Assembly (NCBI RefSeq): GCF_006402735.1
Contig: NZ_CP017174.1
Location: 4,157,001-4,221,000, forward strand
DNA from: Myxococcus xanthus
GTDB taxonomy: Bacteria > Myxococcota > Myxococcia > Myxococcales > Myxococcaceae
Reading direction: 5' to 3'
Length of the DNA: 64,000 bases
The notes below the pieces were generated by a model. It saw only the letters and a list, made by a program, of their open reading frames with translations, was not told the origin of the DNA and made no database searches. The translations under genes and the position numbers were made by a program. Shown piece after piece: positions 48,149 through 57,781 of this stretch. Positions within the stretch are counted from its first letter, which is position 1. The number at the start of each line of letters is the position of its first letter.

Positions 48149-48991
48149 ATGAGCGCCTTCCTCGACACCATTCTTGCCTTCCCGACCGCCATCTTCACCA
48201 TCGTCCTCGGCGTGGTGATGACGTACTGGCTGTTCGTCATCGCGGGCGCGGTCGGCATCGACCTGTTCGATGGGGACATCACGCTGGAGTCGGGCGGCAA
48301 GGCGCTGAGCGGGGCCATCGAGGGGGGTGGCAAGGCATTGGGCGGGGCCATCGAGGGTGGTGGCAAGGCATTGGGCGGGGCCATCGAGGGGGGTGGCAAG
48401 GCATTGGGCGGCGCGAAGGCGCTGGGTGCCCATGATGCGGATTTCGACGTCGATGGTGGCGGAGTCCTGGCCGCCATGGGCTTCGCCGGCATCCCCATCA
48501 CCGTGTCCGTGAGCTTCGTGGCGTTCATCGCCTGGTTCCTGTCGGTGATGAGCGCGCAGCCGCTGCACGAGGCGCTGGGCGGGGTGGTGCCGTCGTGGCT
48601 GCTGAGCAGCGGGCTGGGGCTGGCGTGTTTCGCGGCGGGAACGGTGACGGCGGGCTTCGCGGTCCGGCCCCTGCGGCCGGTGTTCGTGACCAAGCGCGCC
48701 CCGGGGCGCGACGCGCTGATGGGCCGCGTGTGCACCATCTCCAGCGGCAGCGTGACGGCCAAGACGGGCCACGCGACCTTCGAGGACGGCGGAGCGGGCG
48801 TCATCCTCAACGTCGTCTGCGCGAAGCCCAATGAACTCAAGCGAGGCCAGCCGGCGCTGATCCTCGCGTACGACGCCGAACGGCGCGTCTACGAAGTGGA
48901 GCCGGTCGACTGGCTGCTGCCGGAGGAGATGGAACAGCTCCAGGATCCGGCCCGCGCCGCGGCATTGGCTCGCGTGAAGGCACGAGGCTGA
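48149..48991 (+). CDS. YqiJ-like membrane protein with OB/NfeD-type C-terminus
   Basis: 280 residues. First membrane helix about 10-33 (FPTAIFTIVLGVVMTYWLFVIAGAVG), a Gly-rich loop with three 11-residue repeats (about 54-90), two further helices (about 108-132 and 150-175), then a soluble beta-rich OB-fold domain (RDALMGRVCTISSGSV... to VDWLLP). This is the arrangement of YqiJ/DUF1449 proteins, the usual partner of the flotillin-like YqiK, whose relative is the next gene. Probably shapes a membrane microdomain. ATG 48149 chosen because the protein family starts with a short segment before the first helix; upstream frame is poor. Confidence 0.78.
   Translation: MSAFLDTILAFPTAIFTIVLGVVMTYWLFVIAGAVGIDLFDGDITLESGGKALSGAIEGGGKALGGAIEGGGKALGGAIEGGGKALGGAKALGAHDADFDVDGGGVLAAMGFAGIPITVSVSFVAFIAWFLSVMSAQPLHEALGGVVPSWLLSSGLGLACFAAGTVTAGFAVRPLRPVFVTKRAPGRDALMGRVCTISSGSVTAKTGHATFEDGGAGVILNVVCAKPNELKRGQPALILAYDAERRVYEVEPVDWLLPEEMEQLQDPARAAALARVKARG
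48311..48409 (+). repeat. Three 33-base in-frame tandem repeats
   Basis: Units at 48311-48343, 48344-48376 and 48377-48409, identical except for one base in the second. Each encodes GAIEGGGKALG. A degenerate partial unit precedes (GGKALS). Likely variable in copy number between strains. Confidence 0.95.
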
Positions 48992-48999
48992 GTTTTACC

Positions 49000-49063
49000 G
49001 GTCGCGCCGAGGGGGCGACCGTCACATTCGACGCCGGAGGGCTTTTGCGGGGGACCTCCGGCG
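49000..49063 (+). other. Two hairpins between the YqiJ-like and flotillin genes
   Basis: GGTCGC/GCGACC (49000-49005 with 49015-49020) and the stronger CGCCGGAGG/CCTCCGGCG (49032-49040 with 49055-49063). No T-tract. They could reduce read-through or protect mRNA and so set the ratio of the two products. Confidence 0.5.
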
Positions 49064-49105
49064 CCTGATACAAGGCCCGCTGTCATCATCAATCAGGAAA
49101 TGGCC

Positions 49106-51268
49106 ATGGACCCCATTACCGCGGTCGCTGCCGGCATCGGTGGCATCATCCTTCTCGGAGGCATCCTCCTCACCATCGTCCGGCTCTACCGGCAGGTGGA
49201 CCAGGGCAAGGTGCTCATCGTCAACACGCTGAAGAACGAGCCGGTCGTCACCTTCACCGGCGCGGTGGTGTTCCCCATCATCAACCGGGCCGAGGTGATG
49301 GACATCTCCTTGAAGACGGTGGAAATCGACCGCCGTGGCAAGGAAGGCCTCATCTGCAGGGACAACATCCGGGGTGACATCAAGGTCACCTTCTTCGTCC
49401 GCGTGAACAAGACGCGCGAGGACGTGCTGAAGGTGGCGCAGACCATCGGCTGCGCGCGCGCCTCCGACCAGGAGACGCTGGAGAACCTCTTCGAGGCCAA
49501 GTTCTCCGAGGCCCTCAAGACGGTGGGCAAGAGCTTCGACTTCGAGGAGCTCTACACCAAGCGCGAGGAGATCAAGGACCAGGTCGTCAACGTCATCGGC
49601 CGTGACCTCAGCGGGTACATGCTGGAGGACTGCGCCATCGACTTCCTGGAGCAGACCCCGGTCGAGATGCTGGACAAGGACAACATCCTCGACGCGCAGG
49701 GCATCCGGAAGATCACCGAGCTGACGACGAAGCAGAACGTCTTCACCAACGAGCTGCGCCAGGACGAGCGCATGGCCGTCACCAAGCGCAACGTGGAGGC
49801 GGATGAGGCCATCTTCGCCCTCGAGCGTCAGCGTGAAGAGGCCGCCGCGAAGCAGAAGCGCGAGATCGACAGCATCCAGGCCCGCGAGACGGCCGAGGCC
49901 GAGCGCGTGAAGCAGGAGGAGTACGCCAAGGCCCAGCTGGCGCGCATCAAGGCCGAGGAAGAAATCAACATCAACGAGCAGAACAAGTCCCGGCAGATCG
50001 AGGTCGCGCAGAAGAACCGCGAGCGCGTGGTGGGCGTGGAGACCGAGCGCGTGGAGAAGGACCGCGCCCTGGAAGCCATCAACCGCGAGCGTGAGACGGA
50101 GCTGCAGCGCATCGCCAAGGAGAAGGCGCTCGAAGGCGAGAAGAAGCTCATCGCCGACGTGGTGCGCGCCCGCATCGCCGTGGAGAAGACGGTGGCGGAG
50201 GAGGAGGAGCGCATCAAGGACCTGCGCGTGAAGGCCGAGGCCACCCGCCGCAAGGACGCGCTGCTCATCACCGCCGAGGCGCAGGCGCAGGAGAAGCTGG
50301 TCAAGGACATCAAGGCGGCCGAGGCCTCCAACGAGGTGGCCAAGTTCACCGCCAAGGAGAAGCTGACGCTGGCCGAGGCCGAGCTGGAGGCCGCGGACAA
50401 GACGGCGAAGGCGAAGGTCCGTCTGGCCGAGGGCATCCAGGCCGAGGCCGCCGCCGAGGGTCTTGCCGAGGTCCGCGTGAAGGAGGCCGACGCGCAGGCG
50501 CAGGAGAAGCTTGGCATGGTCAACGTCCGCGTGAAGGAAGCGGAGGCGGGCGCCATCGAGAAGCAGGGCCAGGCGCAGGCGAACATCGTCCGCGAGAAGC
50601 TGCTGGCCGAGGCGGCGGGTGAGCAGGAGAAGGGGCTGGCCCACGCGCGCGTGCTGGAGGCGGAAGCCAGCGCCATCCAGAAGCGCGGCGAGGCGGAGGC
50701 CATTGCCACGCGCGAGAAGCAGCTGGCCGAGGCCGCTGCCATCCAGGAGAAGCTGCTGGCCGAGGCCCGCGGCCTGGCGGAGAAGGCCGCGTCCATGAAG
50801 CTGATGGATGGTGTCGGCCGCGAGCATGAGGAGTTCCGCCTCAAGCTCAACAAGGAGCGCGACGTGGAGCTGGAGGCCATCCGCGCGAAGAAGGACATCG
50901 CGCACGCGCAGGCCGAGGTGCTGGCCAAGGCGTTCGCCAACGCGAAGTTCAACATCGTCGGTGGCGACGGCCAGTTCTTCGAGCGCTTCGTCAAGGCGGT
51001 GTCGTTCGGCACCGCGGTGGACGGCGCGCTGGACCATGGCGAGGCGCTGAAGACGGCGCTGGGCGGCTACCTCAACGGCGAGAAGGACCTGCCGGCCGAC
51101 CTGAAGGAGATTCTCTCCAAGCCGGGCCTGAGCAACGACGCGCAGAACCTGGCCGTGGCCGCGCTGCTGCACAAGATGGCGGCCAGCCCCGTCGCCGCGA
51201 CCTCCGCCGGCCTCAAGGCGCTGGTGGAAGACGTGGCGCGGCCGGGCACGGTCGACAAGCAGGGCTGA
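49106..51268 (+). CDS. Flotillin/YqiK-like SPFH-domain protein
   Basis: 720 residues. One N-terminal membrane helix (about 8-26), an SPFH/PHB domain (about 30-200: GKVLIVNT, VVFPIINRAEVMDISLKTVEI, GDIKVTFFVRV), then a very long Glu/Ala-rich coiled coil (about 220-580) with many A-E-A and K-E-A heptads, and a globular C-terminal region. Flotillins oligomerise into membrane scaffolds. ATG 49106 is chosen over ATG 49100 because AGGAAA then has normal spacing. Flanked by a YqiJ-like partner and the giant AAA+ gene, forming a module. Confidence 0.92.
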   Translation: MDPITAVAAGIGGIILLGGILLTIVRLYRQVDQGKVLIVNTLKNEPVVTFTGAVVFPIINRAEVMDISLKTVEIDRRGKEGLICRDNIRGDIKVTFFVRVNKTREDVLKVAQTIGCARASDQETLENLFEAKFSEALKTVGKSFDFEELYTKREEIKDQVVNVIGRDLSGYMLEDCAIDFLEQTPVEMLDKDNILDAQGIRKITELTTKQNVFTNELRQDERMAVTKRNVEADEAIFALERQREEAAAKQKREIDSIQARETAEAERVKQEEYAKAQLARIKAEEEININEQNKSRQIEVAQKNRERVVGVETERVEKDRALEAINRERETELQRIAKEKALEGEKKLIADVVRARIAVEKTVAEEEERIKDLRVKAEATRRKDALLITAEAQAQEKLVKDIKAAEASNEVAKFTAKEKLTLAEAELEAADKTAKAKVRLAEGIQAEAAAEGLAEVRVKEADAQAQEKLGMVNVRVKEAEAGAIEKQGQAQANIVREKLLAEAAGEQEKGLAHARVLEAEASAIQKRGEAEAIATREKQLAEAAAIQEKLLAEARGLAEKAASMKLMDGVGREHEEFRLKLNKERDVELEAIRAKKDIAHAQAEVLAKAFANAKFNIVGGDGQFFERFVKAVSFGTAVDGALDHGEALKTALGGYLNGEKDLPADLKEILSKPGLSNDAQNLAVAALLHKMAASPVAATSAGLKALVEDVARPGTVDKQG

Positions 51269-51281
51269 CAGTCCCAATGGG

Positions 51282-51307
51282 CCACCGCCGTGAACAGGCG
51301 GCGGTGG
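51282..51307 (+). other. Hairpin between flotillin and AAA+ genes
   Basis: CCACCGCCG (51282-51290) and CGGCGGTGG (51299-51307), 9 bp with an 8-base loop; a smaller CCCTCC/GGAGGG stem follows at 51356-51372. The 142-base gap has no obvious promoter. Confidence 0.45.
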
Positions 51308-51410
51308 CGCGGCCGTAAGACGACCCTCACTCCGGCCTCCCCTCCGGGGTGGCGCCCCTCCGCTCGGGAGGGTGCGGGGGTGGGGGTCTTCGCTTTTCCG
51401 GTGAACACTC

Positions 51411-54400
51411 ATGGCAACTGACGGTGGCAAGGGCGCGGCGCCCGCGGGCGAGGCGGCGCTGGAAGGCGGCAGCTACGAGGTCATCCGTTCGCGGCTCCTG
51501 TCGCAGGCGGATGTGCTGGGCGCGAAGGCGACGGACCTCAACGGGCGGCGCAAGGCGCTCTTCGGTGGGACGGAGCTGGCCGTCATCGGCAACGAGCGGG
51601 TGCGCACCGAGCACAACTGCGTCCCGTGCGACATCGCCAGCGTCGGCAAGTACCTGCTCTTCGGCTACAACGTCTTCATCGGTCTGAAGCGGGAGACGTC
51701 GGTGTCCGACGTGTTCTCCCTGCACAAGTTCGAGAAGACGGCCGATGGGTACGACTTCTCCACCGTGCCCAACTCCGAGGCCGGCGGGTTCCTGGCGGAC
51801 CCGCGCTTCGTGAAGGACTTCGGCGAACTCTACAAGTACTACAAGGACGCGAAGCTCCTTCAGATTCGCAAGCTGGACTCGCGCCTGCTGGCCATCTTCC
51901 AGACGGGCCAGTCGCTGCGCGACATCAAGGTCTTCCGCTTCAGCCTGGACCTGGAGGGCCGCGCCACCTACCTGGACAACCAGGGCGAGCGCGACCACGT
52001 CTTCCCGCCGTCGCACGACTTCGAGTGGACGGTGGCCACGCGGGACAACTACGTCACCGGCCAGCACCCGCACGTCAACGTGCTGGACCAGGTGTTCGTG
52101 GAGACGGTGAAGGGCGACCTCACCATCAAGGTGGAGGACAACACCTCCACCGGCATGGGCATCTACAGCGAGCCCGTGGACGACCCGGACCAGTCGCTGG
52201 ACGACGCCGAGTTCGCCTGGGCCCAGGTGGGCACGCTCATCCTGCTGCGGGTGCTGCCGTTCCGGGAGAAGGCGCACCGCTACCTCGTCTTCAACTCGCG
52301 CACGCAGCACGTGGTGCGCATCGACGCCATTGGCCAGGCGTGCGTGCGGCTGCCGGAGGACCAGGGCATCGTCTTCCCGGGCGGCTATTACCTCCAGACA
52401 GGGGACTTCAAGGTCTTCGATGGCGCCGCGGCGTCGGAAGGCATGGAGTTCAAGCGCGCCATCCGCTCGCCCAACGGCGAGGACGTGCTCTACATCTTTC
52501 ACCGGCGGACGGACGGCTGCTACGTCCTCTTCCCGTACAACCTGGTGCGCAAGGAGGTGCAGAACCCCCTTGTCGCGCACGGCATGAGCCTGTTCTCCGA
52601 CGGGCAGCTCGTCATCTTCCGCTCCGCGTCGGAGGAGCCCACGCGCGTCCACCCGATGCAGGTGTGGCAGACCCCGTTCGTGTCCGCGGAGCACGCCGCG
52701 GCGGCGCCCTCGGCCCCGGGCTATCTGGGCAAGGTGGGCAACGCGGAGCTGGTGCGCGGCATCTCCGACGCGCTGACGATTCAGCGGGTCGCGAAGTCGG
52801 AGAAGCCCACGCGGCGCACGTATGAGGACCTGGTGTCCTCGGCCACCCGCGCGCTGGACGCGTACTACTGGCTGGGCCATGAGGAGACGGGCCTCCAGGA
52901 ACCGGTCGAGACCCTGCGGCGCACCGCCGAGCTCATCATCGATGAGTTCGAGAAGGTGGTCGCGATGCAGAAGCGCGCCACCGAGTCGCTGGCGGTCGCG
53001 GAGGTGGAGCAGGAGACGCTGCTGCTGCGTGTCCAGCCGGAGAACCTCACGCACGCGGAAGCCTTCATGCAGGCGCTGGCGGACCTGCGCAAGCAGCGCG
53101 GGCACCTGATTACGTTGAAGGACATCCGCTACATGGACCTGGGACGCGTGGACGTCCTGGAGACCGCGGTGGTGGAGGCGTCCGACCGGGTCAGCACGGC
53201 CTGCGTGGATTTCCTCCAGACGGGCGAGGCGCTGGCGCCGCTGGCCTCGCGCCTGGATGAGCTGCTGGCGCAGTTGGAGCCGGTGCAGACTTCCGTGGAG
53301 CTGGCGCCCCTGGGCGAGGACATTGACCGGACGGCCCACGGCCTGGAGGTCCTGGGCGAGGTCGTTGGCGGTCTGCAGGTCGGTGACCCGCTGGCCCGCG
53401 CTCGCATCCTGGAGGGCATCTCCGAGCTGTTCAGTCGCCTCAACCGCGTGCGCGCCAGCCTCGCGGCCAAGCGCAAGGAGCTGTCCGGCCGGGAGAAGCG
53501 CGCGGAGTTCGGCGCGCAGTTCAAGCTGCTGGGGCAGAGCATCGAAAGCTCGCTGTCGCAGGCGGACAGCCCGGAGCGCTGCGACGAGGCGATGTCCCGC
53601 CTCACCGTGCAGTTGGAGGAACTGGAGGGCCGCTTCGGCGAGTTCGACGAGTTCCTGGAGCAGATCACCCAGAAGCGCGAGGAGCTGCTGGAGGCCTTCG
53701 GCGCGCGCAAGCAGTCGCTGGTGGACGAGCGGCAGCGCCGCGCGCAGAGCCTCTTCGGCGCCGCGGAGCGCATCCTCCAGGGCGTGCAGCGCCGGGCCAA
53801 GTCCTTCAAGACGGACGACGAGCTCAACGGCTACTTCGCCTCCGACGCGATGATCCTCAAGCTGCGCCAGCTGGCCGACCAGCTGATGGAGCTTCAGGAC
53901 AGTGTCCGCGCGGACGAGGTCCTGTCGCGCGTGAAGTCCGCCAAGCAGGACGCGCTGCGCGCCCTGCGGGACCGGCAGGACCTGTTCGCGGACGGCGACA
54001 ACGTCATCAAGCTGGGGACGCACCGCTTCAACGTCAACACGCAGCCGCTGGACCTGACGTTGCTGCCGCGCGACGGCGAGCTGTACCTCCAGCTCACCGG
54101 TACGGACTACGCGCAGAAGGTGGATGACGCGGAGCTGCTCAAGTACCGCGACCTCTGGGACCAGCACCTGGCCTCCGAGTCGCCGGGGGTCTACCGCTCC
54201 GAGTACCTGGCGGGCTGCCTGCTGGCGGACGCGGAGGACGGCAAGCGTGGCCAGTCGCTGGACGCGCTGCACGAGGCGCTCATCAGCGGCACGCTGCTGG
54301 AGAAGGTGCGCGCGTACGCGGCCGACCGCTTCGACGAGGGCTACGAGCGCGGCGTCCATGACTCGGACGCGGTCTCCATCCTGGAGAAGTTGCTGGGGTT

Positions 54401-56978
54401 GCACCAGGGCGCTGGGCTGTTGCGCTTCGCGCCGGTGCCGCGGGCCTGGGCGGCGCTGTACTGGGCGTTCGACGCGGACGAGGCGGCCCGTACCGTGTTC
54501 CAGCGGCGCGCGCGCAGCCTGGCTCGGCTGCGCACCACCTTCGCGTCCGGCGGAAGCCTGGCCGAGGTGGGCGAATCACTGGGCGCACGCATCGCCGCGT
54601 TCCTCACCGCGCACGGCCTGGAGCACTCGCCAGCCGAGCCGCTGCAAGCGGGCCGTTATCTCGTCGAGGAACTGGGCGCGGAGCACCCGCGCTTCACCAC
54701 CAGTGGCGAGGCGGTGGCGCTGCGGGACGCGTTCCTGCATGAGCTCGACCGGCACGGGACGCGGTCCGCGTTCGAGGACGACCTGCGCGGTCTGGAGAAG
54801 GATCTGGGCGCCCGGTTGGAGCTCGCCCGGGTGTGGCTGGACGGCTACCTCGCGCAGCGCGAGGGCGGTCCGGGGGATTCCGTCCATGTGGCGCTGGAGA
54901 CGGCGGTGTTGCTGCTCACTGGCTCCAAGCTGGACCGTGAGACGGCGGGCGCGCTGACGGCCACCGAGGTCTCCGCGCTGCTGGGCAACCATTCGCGCAT
55001 CCACGACCGGAAGCTGCCGCTGCGCCTGGACGAGTTCCTGGCCCGCCTGGGCGAGTTCCGGCAGGTGCGGGTGCCGCAGTACCAGGCCTACCGCGCGCTG
55101 CTGAGGGACTTGCTGGAGCGCGAGCGCCGCAAGCTGCGCCTGGAGGAGCTGACGCCGAAGGTGCTGTCGTCCTTCGTGCGCAACCGGCTCATCGACGAGG
55201 TGTACCTGCCGCTCATCGGCGCCAACCTGGCGAAGCAGCTGGGCGCGGCGGGCGAGGGCAAGCGCACGGACCGCATGGGCATGCTGCTGCTCATGTCGCC
55301 TCCGGGCTACGGCAAGACGACGCTGATGGAGTACGTCGCCAGCCGCCTGGGACTCACCTTCGTGAAGGTGAATGGCCCGGCGTTGGGTCACTCCGTGAAG
55401 TCGCTGGACCCGGCCGAGGCGCCCAACGCCACGTCCCGGCAGGAGGTGGAGCGCATCAACCTGTCCTTCGAGATGGGCAACAACGTGATGCTCTACCTCG
55501 ACGACATCCAGCACACGGACCCGGAGCTGCTCCAGAAGTTCATCTCCCTGTGCGACGGCCAGCGCCGCGTGGAAGGCGTGTGGAACGGCCGGACGCGCAC
55601 CTATGACCTCCGCGGCAAGAAGTTCTGCGTGGTCATGGCCGGAAACCCGTACACGGAGACGGGCGAGCGCTTCCGCATCCCGGACATGCTCGCCAACCGC
55701 GCGGACACCTACAACCTGGGTGACATCCTCGACGGCAAGGAGCACCTGTTCGCGCTCAGCTACATCGAGAACGCGCTCACGTCGAACACGGTGACGGCGC
55801 CGCTGGCCACGCGCGACCCGGCGGACACGCACCGCCTCATTCGCATGGCGCAGGGCGAGGAGGTCCAGACGGGCGAGCTGAAGCACGGCTACGCGGCGGC
55901 GGAGCTCCAGGAAATCGTCGCCGTGTTCCAGCGCATGTTCCGGGCCCAGTCGGTGCTGCTGAAGGTGAACCTGCAGTACATCGCCTCGGCGGCGCAGGAC
56001 GAGCGCTTCCGCTCCGAGCCCGCGTTCAAGTTGCAGGGCAGCTACCGCAACATGAACAAGCTGACGGAGAAGATTGTCTCCGCGATGACCGACGACGAGC
56101 TCGAGCGGCTCATCGACGACCACTACCAGGGCGAGTCCCAGACGCTGACGACGGCGGCGGAGCAGAACCTGCTCAAGCTGGCGGAGATGCGCGGGCGCCT
56201 GACGCCGGAGAAGGCGAAGCGCTGGGAGGACATCAAGCAGGGCTTCGCGCGCGTGAAGCGCATGGGCGGCAAGGACGACGACCCCGTGGCCCGCGTCACC
56301 GGTCAGCTCAGCGGCATCGAGGAGCAGCTGGGCGCGGTGCGGGACGCGGTGGTGCAGGCGGCCAACCACGTCTCCGCCAGCCATGCGCGTGACGAGCAGC
56401 CGGGGCCGGTGGTGGAGGTGCTGCCTCGCCTGGAGTCCCTGCGTGAGGCCGTGCTGGAGGTGGCGAAGGTGGGCCGCGAGTCCGTGAAGGCCGCGAAGGC
56501 CACCCCGGCGCCCGTGGTCGCCGCGCCCGTGGCCGCGGGGCCGGACCTGACGCCGTACCTCAAGCACCTGGCGCACCTGCTCAAGGCGCTGACGGAGCGG
56601 GTGGCGGCGCAGGCGGAGCGGCCGCCCGAGCCTCCGGCGGAGTCCGCGCCCACCGTGCGGATGGCGGCACTGGCGCCTTCGCCTGACTTCGGCGCGTACA
56701 TGGAGCAGCTGTCCCGCGCCATCACCGCGCTGGCGGAGCGTCCCGTGAATGTGTCCGCCAACGTGCCCGCGGAGGCCCTGCAGCGCACCGCGCTGACCGG
56801 GCCTTCACCCGCCGAGCTGAGCCGTCAAATCGAGCTGGTGGAGGGCGTGCTGCTTCCGCTGGAGCGCGCCTCGCGCCGCGCAATCCAGGGCGAGGGCGAG
56901 GGCGTCATGAAGTCGCTCCAGGTCTGGCAGAACGTCACCGAGGCCCTGGAGCTGTTGCGCTCCATGCTGCGGCGCTGA
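51411..56978 (+). CDS. Giant AAA+ protein of the DUF3686 'DNA repair ATPase' type
   Basis: 1855 residues, cytoplasmic. N-terminal ~430 residues are beta-rich (repeated F-x-D/hydrophobic strands, as in a propeller or lamina; this is the DUF3686-like part). Helical and coiled-coil segments follow (about 440-870 and 1000-1260). A single AAA+ domain lies at about 1270-1560: Walker A SPPGYGKTT (1296-1304), Walker B MLYLDDIQ near 1362-1370, NPYTETGERFRIPDML with a sensor-like Asn, and an Arg-rich region. The C-terminal 250 residues are coiled coil and Pro/Ala linker. The ATPase motifs look intact. Members are annotated as 'DNA repair ATPase' without firm evidence. Third gene of the YqiJ-flotillin-ATPase module; ribosome site is weak. 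Confidence 0.8.
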   Translation: MATDGGKGAAPAGEAALEGGSYEVIRSRLLSQADVLGAKATDLNGRRKALFGGTELAVIGNERVRTEHNCVPCDIASVGKYLLFGYNVFIGLKRETSVSDVFSLHKFEKTADGYDFSTVPNSEAGGFLADPRFVKDFGELYKYYKDAKLLQIRKLDSRLLAIFQTGQSLRDIKVFRFSLDLEGRATYLDNQGERDHVFPPSHDFEWTVATRDNYVTGQHPHVNVLDQVFVETVKGDLTIKVEDNTSTGMGIYSEPVDDPDQSLDDAEFAWAQVGTLILLRVLPFREKAHRYLVFNSRTQHVVRIDAIGQACVRLPEDQGIVFPGGYYLQTGDFKVFDGAAASEGMEFKRAIRSPNGEDVLYIFHRRTDGCYVLFPYNLVRKEVQNPLVAHGMSLFSDGQLVIFRSASEEPTRVHPMQVWQTPFVSAEHAAAAPSAPGYLGKVGNAELVRGISDALTIQRVAKSEKPTRRTYEDLVSSATRALDAYYWLGHEETGLQEPVETLRRTAELIIDEFEKVVAMQKRATESLAVAEVEQETLLLRVQPENLTHAEAFMQALADLRKQRGHLITLKDIRYMDLGRVDVLETAVVEASDRVSTACVDFLQTGEALAPLASRLDELLAQLEPVQTSVELAPLGEDIDRTAHGLEVLGEVVGGLQVGDPLARARILEGISELFSRLNRVRASLAAKRKELSGREKRAEFGAQFKLLGQSIESSLSQADSPERCDEAMSRLTVQLEELEGRFGEFDEFLEQITQKREELLEAFGARKQSLVDERQRRAQSLFGAAERILQGVQRRAKSFKTDDELNGYFASDAMILKLRQLADQLMELQDSVRADEVLSRVKSAKQDALRALRDRQDLFADGDNVIKLGTHRFNVNTQPLDLTLLPRDGELYLQLTGTDYAQKVDDAELLKYRDLWDQHLASESPGVYRSEYLAGCLLADAEDGKRGQSLDALHEALISGTLLEKVRAYAADRFDEGYERGVHDSDAVSILEKLLGLHQGAGLLRFAPVPRAWAALYWAFDADEAARTVFQRRARSLARLRTTFASGGSLAEVGESLGARIAAFLTAHGLEHSPAEPLQAGRYLVEELGAEHPRFTTSGEAVALRDAFLHELDRHGTRSAFEDDLRGLEKDLGARLELARVWLDGYLAQREGGPGDSVHVALETAVLLLTGSKLDRETAGALTATEVSALLGNHSRIHDRKLPLRLDEFLARLGEFRQVRVPQYQAYRALLRDLLERERRKLRLEELTPKVLSSFVRNRLIDEVYLPLIGANLAKQLGAAGEGKRTDRMGMLLLMSPPGYGKTTLMEYVASRLGLTFVKVNGPALGHSVKSLDPAEAPNATSRQEVERINLSFEMGNNVMLYLDDIQHTDPELLQKFISLCDGQRRVEGVWNGRTRTYDLRGKKFCVVMAGNPYTETGERFRIPDMLANRADTYNLGDILDGKEHLFALSYIENALTSNTVTAPLATRDPADTHRLIRMAQGEEVQTGELKHGYAAAELQEIVAVFQRMFRAQSVLLKVNLQYIASAAQDERFRSEPAFKLQGSYRNMNKLTEKIVSAMTDDELERLIDDHYQGESQTLTTAAEQNLLKLAEMRGRLTPEKAKRWEDIKQGFARVKRMGGKDDDPVARVTGQLSGIEEQLGAVRDAVVQAANHVSASHARDEQPGPVVEVLPRLESLREAVLEVAKVGRESVKAAKATPAPVVAAPVAAGPDLTPYLKHLAHLLKALTERVAAQAERPPEPPAESAPTVRMAALAPSPDFGAYMEQLSRAITALAERPVNVSANVPAEALQRTALTGPSPAELSRQIELVEGVLLPLERASRRAIQGEGEGVMKSLQVWQNVTEALELLRSMLRR

Positions 56979-56993
56979 ACCGCACGCCGCGCG

Positions 56994-57689
56994 CTAGCGG
57001 AACTGGCCAGAGCCCTCGGCACTGCGGTTGTCGAGGACTCTGTCCAGCGTGTCTTCCAGTTGCTGGCCGTCCACGGCGGTGACGCGCACGGAGAAGGGGC
57101 CGTCGCCCATGCCGCTCAAGTTGACAAAGTAGTTGTAGCTCTCGCGCGGGACGTCCTGCCATCCGCCGGTGCCGCGCCGCCACTCCAGCTTCTGGATGGG
57201 CAGGCGGTGGTTGCGGACCTGGATGGCGGTCCACCAGGGATTGCTGCCGTTCTTGAAGTGGTACTCGATGTTCCCCGCCACGTCGCAGGACACCGGCGTC
57301 CAGGTGATGTTGACCCGGCCCTGCTGCATCTCCGCGATGCGGGCGAAGGCCTGCCGGCTCAGGTCCAGGTGGCCGGATTCGCACTCCGGGCAGCGGTCCA
57401 CGATGCGCACGCGGACCGAGCCCTTGGGCCCGGTGATGTCCACGCACTGCCCACAGGCCGCGCTGTTGGCGTACTGGGGCGTGTTCATGGCGGCCACCAT
57501 CAAGTCGCCGGTCGGCTCGTAGCTGCAATTGCCGGAGCCGTCGGCGTCGTAGAAGGTGGCGATGCCCTGTTGCTCCTCGCCCAGCGGCGCGCCGCCGCCA
57601 GACGGGTCGTCACTGCAACCGCCACAGGCGACGAACGCCGTGGCGACAGGGAGGAGGAAGCGTCGGGACTTCGAGCGAAGGGGGTGCAT
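56994..57689 (-). CDS. Expansin-like lipoprotein
   Basis: 231 residues, two-domain bacterial expansin. Lipoprotein-type leader ending FVACGGC. Domain 1 (about 42-125): GIATFYDADGSGNCSYEP, ACGQCVDITGP, VRIVDRCPEC and the hallmark HLDLS (107-111), whose Asp is the key residue in EXLX1-type expansins. Domain 2 (about 140-220) is a beta sandwich of the CBM63 type (KLEWRRGTGGWQDVP, GPFSVRVTAVDG). Loosens polysaccharide networks without hydrolysis; here perhaps plant or fungal debris, or prey walls. Stop lies 15 bases from that of the convergent AAA+ gene. Confidence 0.85.
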   Translation of the reverse strand: MHPLRSKSRRFLLPVATAFVACGGCSDDPSGGGAPLGEEQQGIATFYDADGSGNCSYEPTGDLMVAAMNTPQYANSAACGQCVDITGPKGSVRVRIVDRCPECESGHLDLSRQAFARIAEMQQGRVNITWTPVSCDVAGNIEYHFKNGSNPWWTAIQVRNHRLPIQKLEWRRGTGGWQDVPRESYNYFVNLSGMGDGPFSVRVTAVDGQQLEDTLDRVLDNRSAEGSGQFR

Positions 57690-57781
57690 GGCCGCTCAGC
57701 ATACCCCGCCAAAACGGCATCGGGGTGGAAGGGCCCCAGGCACCCTCCACCCCGACGTGTGTGCGGGCTCGCGCCCCGATG

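Noticed and set aside
51327..54404. 1025-residue reverse frame opposite the giant AAA+ gene
   Set aside because: Same shadow composition; sense frame has clear domain motifs.
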